Below are positions 7,193 through 14,700 of a DNA stretch of 48,939 nt, one piece after another (the stretch's first letter is position 1; each line of letters begins with the position of its first letter). Location: the NCBI GenBank assembly GCA_902488815.1, contig CABTXP010000004.1:1-48939 (forward strand), given 5' to 3'. Position numbers and translations under genes: made by a program. Source of the DNA: an uncultured Eubacteriales bacterium (GTDB taxonomy: Bacteria > Bacillota > Clostridia > Tissierellales > Peptoniphilaceae). The notes beneath the pieces are model-generated. The model did no database searches. It saw only the letters and a program-made list of their open reading frames with translations, and was not told where the DNA came from.

Positions 7193-9340
7193 ATGATAAC
7201 AATAGCACTTGCCGGCAATCCTAACAGCGGAAAGTCAACACTGTTTAACAATCTCACAGGTTCAAACCAATATGTGGGAAACTGGCCCGGCGTAACGGTA
7301 GAAAAAAAGACGGGAAAATATAGAAAGGACCATGAGGTATCTTTCACAGACCTTCCGGGTATCTATTCACTCTCTCCATACACTTTGGAAGAAGTTGTAT
7401 CAAGAGACTATCTTTTAGATGAAAATCCGGACGTAATTATTGACGTTGTTGATGCGTCAAACATTGAGAGAAATTTGTATCTTGCAACTCAACTTAACGA
7501 ACTTGGTATACCCCTTGTCATTGCTTTAAACATGATGGACGTTGTTGAGAAAAATGGCGACAAAATTGACGTTAAGGCAATTGAAAAAGACTTGGGATGT
7601 AAGGTTGTAGAAATTTCAGCTTTAAAAAATAAAAACATTAATGAGCTTATTGATGTTGCCAAAAGCGCAGCAGGAACTAAGCCAAATGTTATGAAGACCT
7701 TCCCCCAAGAGATAGAAGATTATCTTTTGGAAATTGAAGAATTTGAAAGTTTAAAAGACAACAAGTCCAAGAGATGGATTGCAATTAAACTCTTTGAAGA
7801 AGACGAAAAAATTCAAGAAAAGTTTTATCTAAGTCCTGAAGAAGACAAAAGACTTGGCGAAATTTTAAAAGAAGTCCAAGAAAAATACGACGACGACGGC
7901 GAAGGTATTATTACCGACAAGAGATACGACTTTGTAACGAAGATCACTAAAGACTCGGTTAAAAAAGGCAGATCAGGTTTAACTACATCGGACAAGATAG
8001 ACAGAATTGTTACCAACAGATTTTTAGCACTTCCTATATTCGCACTTGTAATGGTAGCTGCATACTATGTTGCCATTAACATTGTAGGGGGACCTGTAAC
8101 GGACTGGGTAAATGACGTGTTCTTCACTGAATGGATCGGCGAAGGCGTGAGAGGACTTTTAGAAAACGCCGGCGTAGTTGAATGGTTGATATCCTTAGTT
8201 GTTGACGGTATTATTGCAGGGGTCGGAGCTGTACTTGGTTTCCTTCCTGTAATTGTTACTTTGTTCTTATTTATCGCAATTTTGGAAGACATTGGATACA
8301 TGTCCAGAATCGCATTTATACTTGACAGAATTTTCAGAAGATTCGGATTGTCCGGCAAATCATTTATTCCTATTTTAATGGGAACAGGTTGTTCAGTACC
8401 GGCTATTATGGGTACTCGTACAATTGAAAACGACAACGACAGACGTATGACTATTATGACTGCTTCCTTCATGCCTTGCGGTGCCAAGACTGATATTATT
8501 GCATTATTTGCTGCATTTATCGGTGGAGTTTGGTGGTATGCACCTATTTGGTACCTTGGCGGTATGGTTGCCGTAATAGTTTCAGGTATTATTTTAAAGA
8601 AGACTAAGTACTTCCACGGAGACCCGGCACCATTTGTTATGGAACTTCCGGAATACCATGCTCCCTCGGCATACAATGTATTTAAAGCTACATGGCACAG
8701 AGCAAAGGCCTTTGTAATCAAAGCCGGAACTATAATCTTACTATGCACGGTAGTTGTTTGGGTACTTCAAAATATTTCTGTTAAGGGAGAATTTGTAGAC
8801 TTTGAATCAGAATCGACAGAAACAGTTTTAGCTTGGATCGGAAACAAGTTGTCATTTATCTTTAAACCTCTTGGCTTTGGAGATTGGATGTCAACAGTTG
8901 CAACTATCTTGGGACTTGTGGCAAAAGAAGTTGTCGTAGGTACTTACGGTGTAGTTGCAGGTTTAGGTGGAGACCTTGAAGCGGGAGACGTTGCACTTAA
9001 CCAATTTATTGCACAACAATTTACATCAGTTTCAGCATTCTCATTCGTATTCTTCAATCAACTTACCATCCCTTGCTTCGCAGCAACGGGTGCAATAAAA
9101 GAAGAAATGGGAACTAAAAAGTGGTTCTTAATAGCAGTTGGTTACCAACTTGTATTCTCTTACACAGTTGCCCTTATGATTTATCAATTCGGCAGAGTGT
9201 TTGTATTAAATGAACCCTTCGGCGTAGGAACTGTAGTTGCACTGATAGTTCTTGCGGCATATATCTACCTGCTTGTAAGACCTGACAAGTACGATCCTGC
9301 ACGTTTGAGAAAAAAAGCGGAAAGGGCGGTTAACGCATGA
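7193..9340 (+). CDS. feoB: Ferrous iron transport protein B
   Basis: The 715-residue inner-membrane Fe(II) transporter has a cytosolic N-terminal G domain: G1 GNPNSGKST (residues 8-16), the switch region WPGVTVEKKTG, G3 DLPGIYSL, and G4 NMMDV. A helical GDI-like spacer is followed by two Gate-type membrane repeats from about residue 285, with the conserved GTGCSVPAIMGTRTI and GLVAKEVVVGTYGV blocks. The length is typical. It is the main gene of the Fur-box-controlled operon and overlaps the Cys-rich peptide gene by ATGA. Confidence 0.97.
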   Translation: MITIALAGNPNSGKSTLFNNLTGSNQYVGNWPGVTVEKKTGKYRKDHEVSFTDLPGIYSLSPYTLEEVVSRDYLLDENPDVIIDVVDASNIERNLYLATQLNELGIPLVIALNMMDVVEKNGDKIDVKAIEKDLGCKVVEISALKNKNINELIDVAKSAAGTKPNVMKTFPQEIEDYLLEIEEFESLKDNKSKRWIAIKLFEEDEKIQEKFYLSPEEDKRLGEILKEVQEKYDDDGEGIITDKRYDFVTKITKDSVKKGRSGLTTSDKIDRIVTNRFLALPIFALVMVAAYYVAINIVGGPVTDWVNDVFFTEWIGEGVRGLLENAGVVEWLISLVVDGIIAGVGAVLGFLPVIVTLFLFIAILEDIGYMSRIAFILDRIFRRFGLSGKSFIPILMGTGCSVPAIMGTRTIENDNDRRMTIMTASFMPCGAKTDIIALFAAFIGGVWWYAPIWYLGGMVAVIVSGIILKKTKYFHGDPAPFVMELPEYHAPSAYNVFKATWHRAKAFVIKAGTIILLCTVVVWVLQNISVKGEFVDFESESTETVLAWIGNKLSFIFKPLGFGDWMSTVATILGLVAKEVVVGTYGVVAGLGGDLEAGDVALNQFIAQQFTSVSAFSFVFFNQLTIPCFAATGAIKEEMGTKKWFLIAVGYQLVFSYTVALMIYQFGRVFVLNEPFGVGTVVALIVLAAYIYLLVRPDKYDPARLRKKAERAVNA

Positions 9341-9480
9341 TTAATTACATTATTGGCGCCATTGTTATTTTGTTAATTTACTTTGCAATAAAGCACACAA
9401 GAAAGACAAAAGGCGGTTGTGATTGCGGATGTGGAGGATGCTCCGCTGAAAGCAGTTGCAATGTAACACACAAAAAATAA
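9337..9480 (+). CDS. FeoB-associated Cys-rich membrane protein
   Basis: This 47-residue ORF has one N-terminal membrane helix (about 4-19), a basic stretch, and a Cys cluster, CDCGCGGC, with a further Cys near the end. It matches the small FeoB-associated Cys-rich family found directly after feoB in Bacillota, possibly a metal chaperone or FeoC-like factor. It is coupled to feoB by a four-base overlap and ends just before the operon terminator. Confidence 0.88.
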   Translation: MINYIIGAIVILLIYFAIKHTRKTKGGCDCGCGGCSAESSCNVTHKK

Positions 9481-9489
9481 TAAAAAAAG

Positions 9490-9521
9490 ACTTCCGAGAG
9501 AATACTTTCGGAAGTTTTTTA
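9490..9521. terminator. Bidirectional terminator after feo operon
   Basis: ACTTCCGAGAG and CTTTCGGAAGT pair (one G-T) around AATA, with T-rich tracts on both strands. It serves feo and the convergent dehydrogenase gene. Confidence 0.9.
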
Positions 9522-9566
9522 TTTGAAAAATATGAAATTTATGGGAGCCGTGTCCGTAACATATTT

Positions 9567-10520
9567 TCAGTTGACCAAGTTGGGAATTTCTTCTCCCTTT
9601 TTCTTTGCCAAAAGATTTTTAACAGCGTGGTTACCCATTTCAAGTCTTGCTTCAAAGGTTGCGTTGCCAAGGTGTGGTGCAAGAACAACATTGTCCATGG
9701 TCAAAAGTTCTTCAGTTACAGCAGGTTCAAACTCGTAGACGTCAAGAGCCGCCGCCGCAATGTCGCCGGTTTGAAGTGCCTTTACTAAAGCCGCTTCATC
9801 TACCAATGGTCCTCTTGCCGCATTGATTAATATGGCGGAGTCCTTCATCATCTTAAATGCTTCTGTGGAAATCATGTGCTTAAGCTCCGGCGCAAATGCG
9901 GAGTGAAGTGACAAGAAGTCAGCTTCTTTTATTACATCTTCTCTTGATTTGTAAGTGATTCCCAATTCTTTTTCCTTATCTTCTTTTCTTGTCCTTGAAT
10001 TGTAAATGACATTCATTTGAAATGCCTTTGCAAGTCTTGCCAAGTTGGTGCCGATTTTGCCTAAGCCTATTATGCCAAGGGTCTTGTCCTTTAGTTGGTG
10101 GCCGAGGTAGAAAGTAGGTCTCCATCCGAAGAAGCCCCCGTCCCTAAGAAGCTTGTCACCTGAGACAATTTTTCTCCCTGCAGCAAGGATAAGTCCCATG
10201 GTAAGCTCTGCAGTTGAAAGTGCGGATGAAGGTGCAGGGGCGTTTGTTACGTCAATGCCTTTTTCTCTCGCATAGGCTATGTCTATGTTGTCAAATCCTG
10301 CGCCGTAATTTGCGATGATTTTTAAATCTTTTCCCGCATCAATTACTTCCTTTGTAATTTTGTCCGAAAGGGGACAAAGGATGGCGTCCTGTCCCTTTAC
10401 TCCTTCTATTAGTTCTTCCTTTGTAAGGGGTATGTTTGAATCGTGGTATTTAATTTCAAATTCGTCTTTTAACTTTTCGTACACTTCATCAGGTACATTT
10501 GATGTAATAAAGAGTTTCAA
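9567..10520 (-). CDS. D-isomer-specific 2-hydroxyacid dehydrogenase
   Basis: This NAD(P)-dependent reductase belongs to the glyoxylate/hydroxypyruvate or D-lactate-type family. It shows the NAD-binding GIIGLGKIGTNLARL (Rossmann glycines), the catalytic Arg block INAARGPLVDEAAL, a Glu in the DVYEFEP segment, and the acid/base His in APHLGNAT. The substrate cannot be fixed. I prefer the TTG start at 10520 (MKLFITSNVPDE), because AAAGGA lies 8 bases before it. The ATG at 10529 sits inside that SD. The length of about 317 is normal. It is a single-gene unit ending at the shared terminator. Confidence 0.93.
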   Translation of the reverse strand: MKLFITSNVPDEVYEKLKDEFEIKYHDSNIPLTKEELIEGVKGQDAILCPLSDKITKEVIDAGKDLKIIANYGAGFDNIDIAYAREKGIDVTNAPAPSSALSTAELTMGLILAAGRKIVSGDKLLRDGGFFGWRPTFYLGHQLKDKTLGIIGLGKIGTNLARLAKAFQMNVIYNSRTRKEDKEKELGITYKSREDVIKEADFLSLHSAFAPELKHMISTEAFKMMKDSAILINAARGPLVDEAALVKALQTGDIAAAALDVYEFEPAVTEELLTMDNVVLAPHLGNATFEARLEMGNHAVKNLLAKKKGEEIPNLVN

Positions 10521-10591
10521 TCTTATCATCCTTTCTTACTTATTTATTTTATTATATAATACAGTGAGTTATAAAGACATAGGAGGCTCAA

Positions 10592-11944
10592 TTGAAAAAC
10601 TCGGATGTTTTGGGCAGAGAAAAAATTTCAACACTTCTCTTTAAACTATCAACGCCTATTATGATTTCAATGTTTATACAAGCTCTATACAATGTGGTGG
10701 ACTCCATTTTTGTCTCAAGAATAAGCGAAGAGGCTTTAAACGCCGTCTCAATTGCCTTTCCCATTCAAAATACTTTTATAGCTATTGCAGTGGGAACTGC
10801 TGTTGGGGTAAATGCCAATGCTTCAAAGAGTCTTGGGGAAAAGAACAAGGAGCGCGCCAGGGCCTTTGGAGAAAACGGAGTGTTTTTGTCCCTGATTTAT
10901 TCCGTGGCTTTTATAATTTTCGGACTGTTTTTAACTGAAGGCTATGTAGATCTTCAAACCTCGGACCCGGTTATTAAAGCACACGCAGTAGAATATATTA
11001 GAATTGTAAGCTGTCTTGCCGTAGGAATTTTTATGGCAATTGTAGTGGAGAGAATTTTGCAGGCTTCAGGGAAGTCTTTTTATACAATGGTTGCTCAAAC
11101 TGTAGGTGCCGTTATAAACATTGCCCTTGACCCAATTTTAATCTTCGGTCTCTTCGGCTTTCCTGCCCTTGGTGTTAAAGGCGCCGCCATTGCAACTGTG
11201 GCGGGACAATTTGCAAGTGCCTTAATAAATATTTTATTAAATCAATTTTACAACAAAGAGCTTGCCATTAAGTCCATTAAGCCGGACCTTGAAATTATAA
11301 GAGAAATATACAAAGTGGGTCTTCCCACAATTATTTTAATTTTCATAAGCTCTTTTACCATCTTTATGTTAAACAGAATTGTAAAGGTGTTTTCCGAAAC
11401 GGCTGTGGCAATGCTTGGCATTTTCTTTAAAGTACAAAGCTTTATCTTCATGCCCCTATTCGGACTTAATAACGGCATGATACCCATACTTGCCTACAAC
11501 TACGGTGCAGGAAATGCGGGGAGAATGCGAGAGGTAATGAGGAAGGCTCTTATAGTTGGAGAGATAATATTAATCTTCGGAGGGCTTATCTTTATTTTAA
11601 AACCGGAAGAAATTTTTTCTCTCTTTAATCCCTCACCTCACATGCTTGAAATCGGAGTGCCGGCATTTAAAATAATCGGCGTAAGTTTTTTCTTTACAGG
11701 AATTAACATGGTTTCAGGTGCAATATTCCAAGGACTTGGAGACGGCAAAATCGCCCTTTACCAAATTGTAATTCGCCAGCTCGTTATCTTACTTCCCGTG
11801 GCATATTTTATTTCAAAGGTGGGAACTTTAAACAATATTTGGTACACATACATTGTGTCGGAAATAGTGGGAATGATATTCAGCATTTATTGGTTAAAAA
11901 ATATTGCTCTTAAAAAAGCGGAGTTACTAAGTCATGAGAATTGA
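10592..11944 (+). CDS. MATE family efflux transporter
   Basis: The 450-residue, 12-helix multidrug/toxin extrusion protein of the NorM/DinF class normally exchanges Na+ or H+ for organic cations. Two homologous halves begin with LSTPIMISMFIQALYNVVDSIF and, after about residue 230, VGLPTIILIFISSFTIFMLN. The start is TTG, placed 5 bases after the AGGAGG SD. Its stop codon overlaps the TTGACA box of the following tRNA promoter. Substrate unknown. Confidence 0.94.
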   Translation: MKNSDVLGREKISTLLFKLSTPIMISMFIQALYNVVDSIFVSRISEEALNAVSIAFPIQNTFIAIAVGTAVGVNANASKSLGEKNKERARAFGENGVFLSLIYSVAFIIFGLFLTEGYVDLQTSDPVIKAHAVEYIRIVSCLAVGIFMAIVVERILQASGKSFYTMVAQTVGAVINIALDPILIFGLFGFPALGVKGAAIATVAGQFASALINILLNQFYNKELAIKSIKPDLEIIREIYKVGLPTIILIFISSFTIFMLNRIVKVFSETAVAMLGIFFKVQSFIFMPLFGLNNGMIPILAYNYGAGNAGRMREVMRKALIVGEIILIFGGLIFILKPEEIFSLFNPSPHMLEIGVPAFKIIGVSFFFTGINMVSGAIFQGLGDGKIALYQIVIRQLVILLPVAYFISKVGTLNNIWYTYIVSEIVGMIFSIYWLKNIALKKAELLSHEN

Positions 11945-11969
11945 CAAAAAAACTATTTTTTGCAACAAT
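11941..11969 (+). promoter_or_regulatory. tRNA-Arg promoter
   Basis: TTGACA (11941-11946), a 17-base spacer and AACAAT (11964-11969) precede the tRNA 5' end by 9 bases. The -35 overlaps the MATE stop codon. Confidence 0.6.
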
Positions 11970-11978
11970 ACTTGATAT

Positions 11979-12055
11979 GGACATGTAGCTCAGTTGGATA
12001 GAGCGGCGCTCTCCTAAAGCGCAGGCCGAAGGTTCGACTCCTTTCATGTCCACCA
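11979..12055 (+). tRNA. tRNA-Arg (anticodon CCT)
   Basis: The 77-base cloverleaf has acceptor stem GGACATG/CATGTCC, D arm GCTC/GAGC, anticodon stem GCGCT/AGCGC with loop CTCCTAA (anticodon CCT, reading AGG), T stem GAAGG/CCTTT with TTCGACT, discriminator A, and an encoded CCA end. Confidence 0.97.
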
Positions 12056-12060
12056 ACACA

Positions 12061-12086
12061 GGCAGGAGAGTTCCTGCCTTTTATTT
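12061..12086 (+). terminator. Terminator after tRNA-Arg
   Basis: GGCAGGA and TCCTGCC pair around GAGT, followed by TTTTATTTT. Confidence 0.88.
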
Positions 12087-12174
12087 TGTCCATATAATGT
12101 CTTACAAAATATAGAATTACATAAAGATAGTTATCACTAAGTAGTTAAAATTAAAGTGGAGGAATAGAGATTAT

Positions 12175-12795
12175 ATGAAAATACTTTTGACAGGCTTTGA
12201 ACCTTTCGGCAAAGAGAAGATTAATCCTTCATGGGAAGTTGCAAAAAATATAAAGGATAACATTATGGGAGCAGAGATTTGCAAGTTAAAGCTTCCCGTA
12301 GCTTTTAAAAAAGCATCTGAAATTATAGAAGCTGAACTTAAAAGAGAGAAGTACGACTGTGTATTGTCCCTTGGACAGGCGGGACAAAGGCCTTCCATAA
12401 GTATTGAGTACATTGGCATAAATTTAAGACACACAAGTGTCGGGGACGAGGACTCATATTGTCCCAAGTTTGAAAAAATTTCAAAAGACGGTCCCGACGG
12501 CATAGCTTCAAATTTACCAATTAAAAATATATTAAAAGCCTGGGAAGAAAATGAAATACCCGCCTATCTTTCTTTTTCAGCCGGAGCCTATGTGTGTAAT
12601 GATATAATGTATTCCACATCTTTAATGGGAAAAGATTTAGAGTTAAGGTCAGGCTTTATTCATCTGCCCTATACCAAGGCGCAGGCAATGGAAGGGGCAC
12701 AGACCAGGCCTTTCATGGAAATAAAAATAATGGAAAAAGCGGTTGAGCTTGCAATAGAAGAAATAGTTAAGACCATAGGAGGTAAAAATGATTAA
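12175..12795 (+). CDS. pcp: Pyroglutamyl-peptidase I
   Basis: The 206-residue cytosolic C15 cysteine peptidase removes N-terminal pyroglutamate from peptides. It has the family start LLTGFEPFG, the Glu-containing ISIEYIGINL block, the nucleophile C141 in SAGAYVCNDIMY, and the His-containing FIHLPYTKAQA. The length matches bacterial Pcp (about 200-215). It stands alone after the tRNA terminator with a GGAGGAA SD, and suggests peptide scavenging together with PepA at 41608-42990. Confidence 0.95.
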   Translation: MKILLTGFEPFGKEKINPSWEVAKNIKDNIMGAEICKLKLPVAFKKASEIIEAELKREKYDCVLSLGQAGQRPSISIEYIGINLRHTSVGDEDSYCPKFEKISKDGPDGIASNLPIKNILKAWEENEIPAYLSFSAGAYVCNDIMYSTSLMGKDLELRSGFIHLPYTKAQAMEGAQTRPFMEIKIMEKAVELAIEEIVKTIGGKND

Positions 12796-12798
12796 AAA

Positions 12799-12830
12799 AA
12801 CAAACGGAGCTCACACTCCGTTTGTTTTTT
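12799..12830. terminator. Bidirectional terminator between pcp and dtxR-like gene
   Basis: AACAAACGGAG and CTCCGTTTGTT pair around CTCACA, with A and T tracts on either side. The dtxR-like stop codon lies in the loop. Confidence 0.93.
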
Positions 12831-13206
12831 TAATGCTAATATGTCTCTTTATAGCTTCAAAAGTTTCGGCGCTTATGTCGTGTTCAATTTTACACGCCTC
12901 TTCCGATGCGGTTACGGGATTTACTCCAAGACCTATTAAAAGGTCTGTTATGACCTTGTGCCTTTCGTAAATTTCAGAAGCAATTTTATTACCTGAGGGT
13001 GTCAGGGTAATGTATCCTTCTTTTGAAATTTCTATGTATTCTTTTTCTTTTAAATTTTTCATTGCAACGCTGATACTGGCCTTTGAGTATCCCATTTCCT
13101 CTGCAATATCTACGGAACGCACTGCCTGTAATTGTTCCATAAGTATTAATATTGTCTCCAAATAATCTTCTTCAGACTCTTTTGAACGATTTCTAACTTG
13201 TGCCAT
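12811..13206 (-). CDS. DtxR/MntR-family metal-dependent transcriptional repressor
   Basis: The 131-residue repressor has an N-terminal winged helix (residues 10-70, VDIAEEMGYSKASISVAMKNL) and a helical dimerisation/metal domain. No SH3-like third domain is present, as in MntR. Predicted metal ligands by alignment to known DtxR/MntR sites are D14, E17, H83, C105, E108 and H109. D14/E17 match MntR (D8/E11) while C105 matches the Cys of iron-sensing DtxR/IdeR, so Mn versus Fe specificity is open. ATG 13206 has a GGGAGG SD. Its promoter carries two GTTAR-N6-YTAAC operators, implying autoregulation. Confidence 0.93.
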   Translation of the reverse strand: MAQVRNRSKESEEDYLETILILMEQLQAVRSVDIAEEMGYSKASISVAMKNLKEKEYIEISKEGYITLTPSGNKIASEIYERHKVITDLLIGLGVNPVTASEEACKIEHDISAETFEAIKRHISIKKTNGV

Positions 13207-13270
13207 CTAAAGCCTCCCATATAAATAAGTGATAAAAGTTTTCAATAAGTCTATTGACAAAATATTCTCA

Positions 13271-13313
13271 GTTAAATTAAACTAACTATAGTTAGTATTG
13301 CTTAACTATTATA
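13271..13313 (-). promoter_or_regulatory. dtxR-like promoter with two tandem operators
   Basis: Minus-strand TATAAT occupies 13313-13308. Two inverted repeats lie beside it: GTTAA-N6-CTAAC (13271-13286) and GTTAG-N6-TTAAC (13291-13306), with centres 20 bp apart, about two helical turns. Read across the middle they also form the perfect 16-bp palindrome ACTAACTATAGTTAGT (13281-13296). They cover the region just after the -10, a repressor-type position. Confidence 0.75.
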
Positions 13314-13368
13314 ACACAGTAAAGAAATTTTTTAACAATACATATAGAGGCCTATTTTTTTACGGTGG

Positions 13369-13386
13369 AGTTAGACAAGACTAACT
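13369..13386 (+). promoter_or_regulatory. Operator-like inverted repeat upstream of Fur-DtxR chimera
   Basis: AGTTAG-ACAAGA-CTAACT is a perfect 6-bp inverted repeat with the same GTTAG-N6-CTAAC geometry as the sites at the dtxR-like promoter and at 14275-14292. It lies 104 bases before the chimera start. The rest of 13314-13489 shows no ORF and no clear promoter. Confidence 0.65.
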
Positions 13387-13489
13387 ACAGAGATAAATGA
13401 AGATTCTATTTCTATGGGAATAATAGAAGGTAGTGCACTAAGTTTGCGGCGCATTTTTAGGACACGCTTCATTAGGTGAGAAAGTATAG

Positions 13490-14164
13490 GTGAGAGATTT
13501 GACTGACGAACTTTGGGATGATTTTTCAAAAGCTATAGACAACAATATGAAAAAAGATGAGATCTTAAACGCCATTAGAAAGAGAGGCGGAAGGATTACC
13601 AACTCTCGGAGGATGCTCTTGGACATAATTTTGGACGAAGAATGCTATTCCTGTAAGGAAATATTTTACAAGGCTTTAAAGAAAGATCCCAATATAGGCA
13701 TAGCCACGGTGTATAGAACCTTCAGTCTTTTGGAAGATTTAGGTGTCATAAGCAGAAATAAATTATACGAAGTGACTGCCGACGATAAAGAAACAATGTC
13801 GCCGGAAGTTTTGGCAAAGTATATTGATTTAATTTATTCCCTTAAAAAGAGCCCGAAACTTAAAATAAAAGACGTTATAGAGACTTCAAAGAGCAGCGAG
13901 GAAAGAGTTATGACGGTGTTAAAGCACTTGGAGGCGGAAGGCTGTCTCACAATTGAAGAGGACAGGTACATAATTTTAACGGAAAAGGGAAGAGAGCTTG
14001 GCAGAGAATATACACAAAGAGATATATTTCTCCAAGACCTATTAAAAGCCGCGGGAGTTGACAGAGAATCCGCAAAGAGAGAAGGCCGGATTTTAAAGGA
14101 GAGCCTTTCCGACGACACCTATGCAAAACTTATAAATTATTTAAAGGCAAAGGAATACATGTAG
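13490..14164 (+). CDS. Fur-DtxR chimeric transcriptional regulator with degenerate metal sites
   Basis: The 224-residue protein joins two metalloregulator modules. Residues 20-95 are a Fur-type winged helix (RGGRITNSRRMLLDII, then GIATVYRTFSLLEDLGVI). Residues 105-220 resemble a whole DtxR/MntR repressor, with a second winged helix (EERVMTVLKHLEAEGCL, YIILTEKGREL) and a dimerisation domain. The Fur metal/dimer domain with its CxxC pairs is absent. Aligned to the neighbouring DtxR-like protein, all six metal ligands are replaced: D14 to V107, E17 to K110, H83 to D178, C105 to R200, E108 to K203, H109 to E204. A CYSC pair (C52, C55) sits where Fur proteins often carry a His. The start is GTG with an AGGTGAG SD; TTG at 13499 is an alternative. 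Role inferred as a regulator of the adjacent genes. Confidence 0.8.
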   Translation: MRDLTDELWDDFSKAIDNNMKKDEILNAIRKRGGRITNSRRMLLDIILDEECYSCKEIFYKALKKDPNIGIATVYRTFSLLEDLGVISRNKLYEVTADDKETMSPEVLAKYIDLIYSLKKSPKLKIKDVIETSKSSEERVMTVLKHLEAEGCLTIEEDRYIILTEKGRELGREYTQRDIFLQDLLKAAGVDRESAKREGRILKESLSDDTYAKLINYLKAKEYM

Positions 14165-14206
14165 GGGCAAATAATTTATAACAACCACCCTATCGCAGAC
14201 GGTAGG

Positions 14207-14212
14207 TATAAT
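14207..14212 (+). promoter_or_regulatory. Candidate -10 for the DUF2325 gene
   Basis: A perfect TATAAT lies 92 bases before the DUF2325 start. No good -35 is seen. A transcript from here would carry the inverted repeat at 14275-14292 in its leader. Confidence 0.4.
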
Positions 14213-14274
14213 ATGCAAAGAAAATATTTTTCAAATGTAAGGGCATATTAAAGCCGAAAAAATTTTTACACATA

Positions 14275-14292
14275 GGTTAGTGGCGACTAACC
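14275..14292 (+). promoter_or_regulatory. Operator-like inverted repeat at the DUF2325 start
   Basis: GGTTAGT-GGCG-ACTAACC is a perfect 7-bp inverted repeat, again with GTTAG-N6-CTAAC geometry, ending two bases before the GGGAGGA SD. It could be a DNA operator or an mRNA hairpin beside the ribosome site. The shared half-sites favour an operator. Confidence 0.65.
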
Positions 14293-14303
14293 AGGGAGGA
14301 CAT

Positions 14304-14588
14304 ATGAGCGTAGTAATAGTAGGAGGCCATGACCGCATGGTGTCCGAGTATAAAAAGGTCTGTAAAGATCGCAGGTGTAAAGTAAAAGTCTTTACACAAA
14401 TGGAAGCTGATTTCTGTAAGAAAATCGGAAACCCCGATTTACTTGTCTTGTTTACAAACACCGTCTCACACAAAATGGTAAAGAATGCACTTAGAGGTCT
14501 TGATGAAAAAAAGACCAACGTAGTTCGTTCACATACAAGCAGCAAAAATGCTCTAAAGGGTATATTGGAGTCGGCAAGTAATAATTAG
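14304..14588 (+). CDS. DUF2325 domain-containing protein
   Basis: The 94-residue protein has the DUF2325 signature: VVIVGGHDRM at the start, a Cys-containing helix (YKKVCKDRRC), then PDLLVLFTNTVSHKMVKNAL and a short tail. The fold looks like a small Rossmann-type alpha/beta domain. The function is unknown. ATG 14304 is chosen over 14280 because of the GGGAGGA SD. The operator-like repeat just upstream links it to the metalloregulator island. A strong terminator follows. Confidence 0.85.
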   Translation: MSVVIVGGHDRMVSEYKKVCKDRRCKVKVFTQMEADFCKKIGNPDLLVLFTNTVSHKMVKNALRGLDEKKTNVVRSHTSSKNALKGILESASNN

Positions 14589-14593
14589 TACAT

Positions 14594-14630
14594 AACCCGT
14601 AAGATGTATGGTCTTTACGGGTATTTTTTA
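14594..14630 (+). terminator. Terminator after DUF2325 gene
   Basis: ACCCGTAAG and CTTTACGGGT form a 9-bp stem followed by ATTTTTTA. Confidence 0.88.
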
Positions 14631-14700
14631 TTTCAAAATTATTGTATAATTATTTTTTATAAAGGAATAAGAATTTTACAAATAGAACACAGGTGATTAT

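Noticed and set aside
8065..8748. Long open frame (227 codons) on the minus strand inside feoB
   Set aside because: It lies wholly within the strongly conserved FeoB frame and has no SD or recognisable domain; it is a codon-usage shadow.
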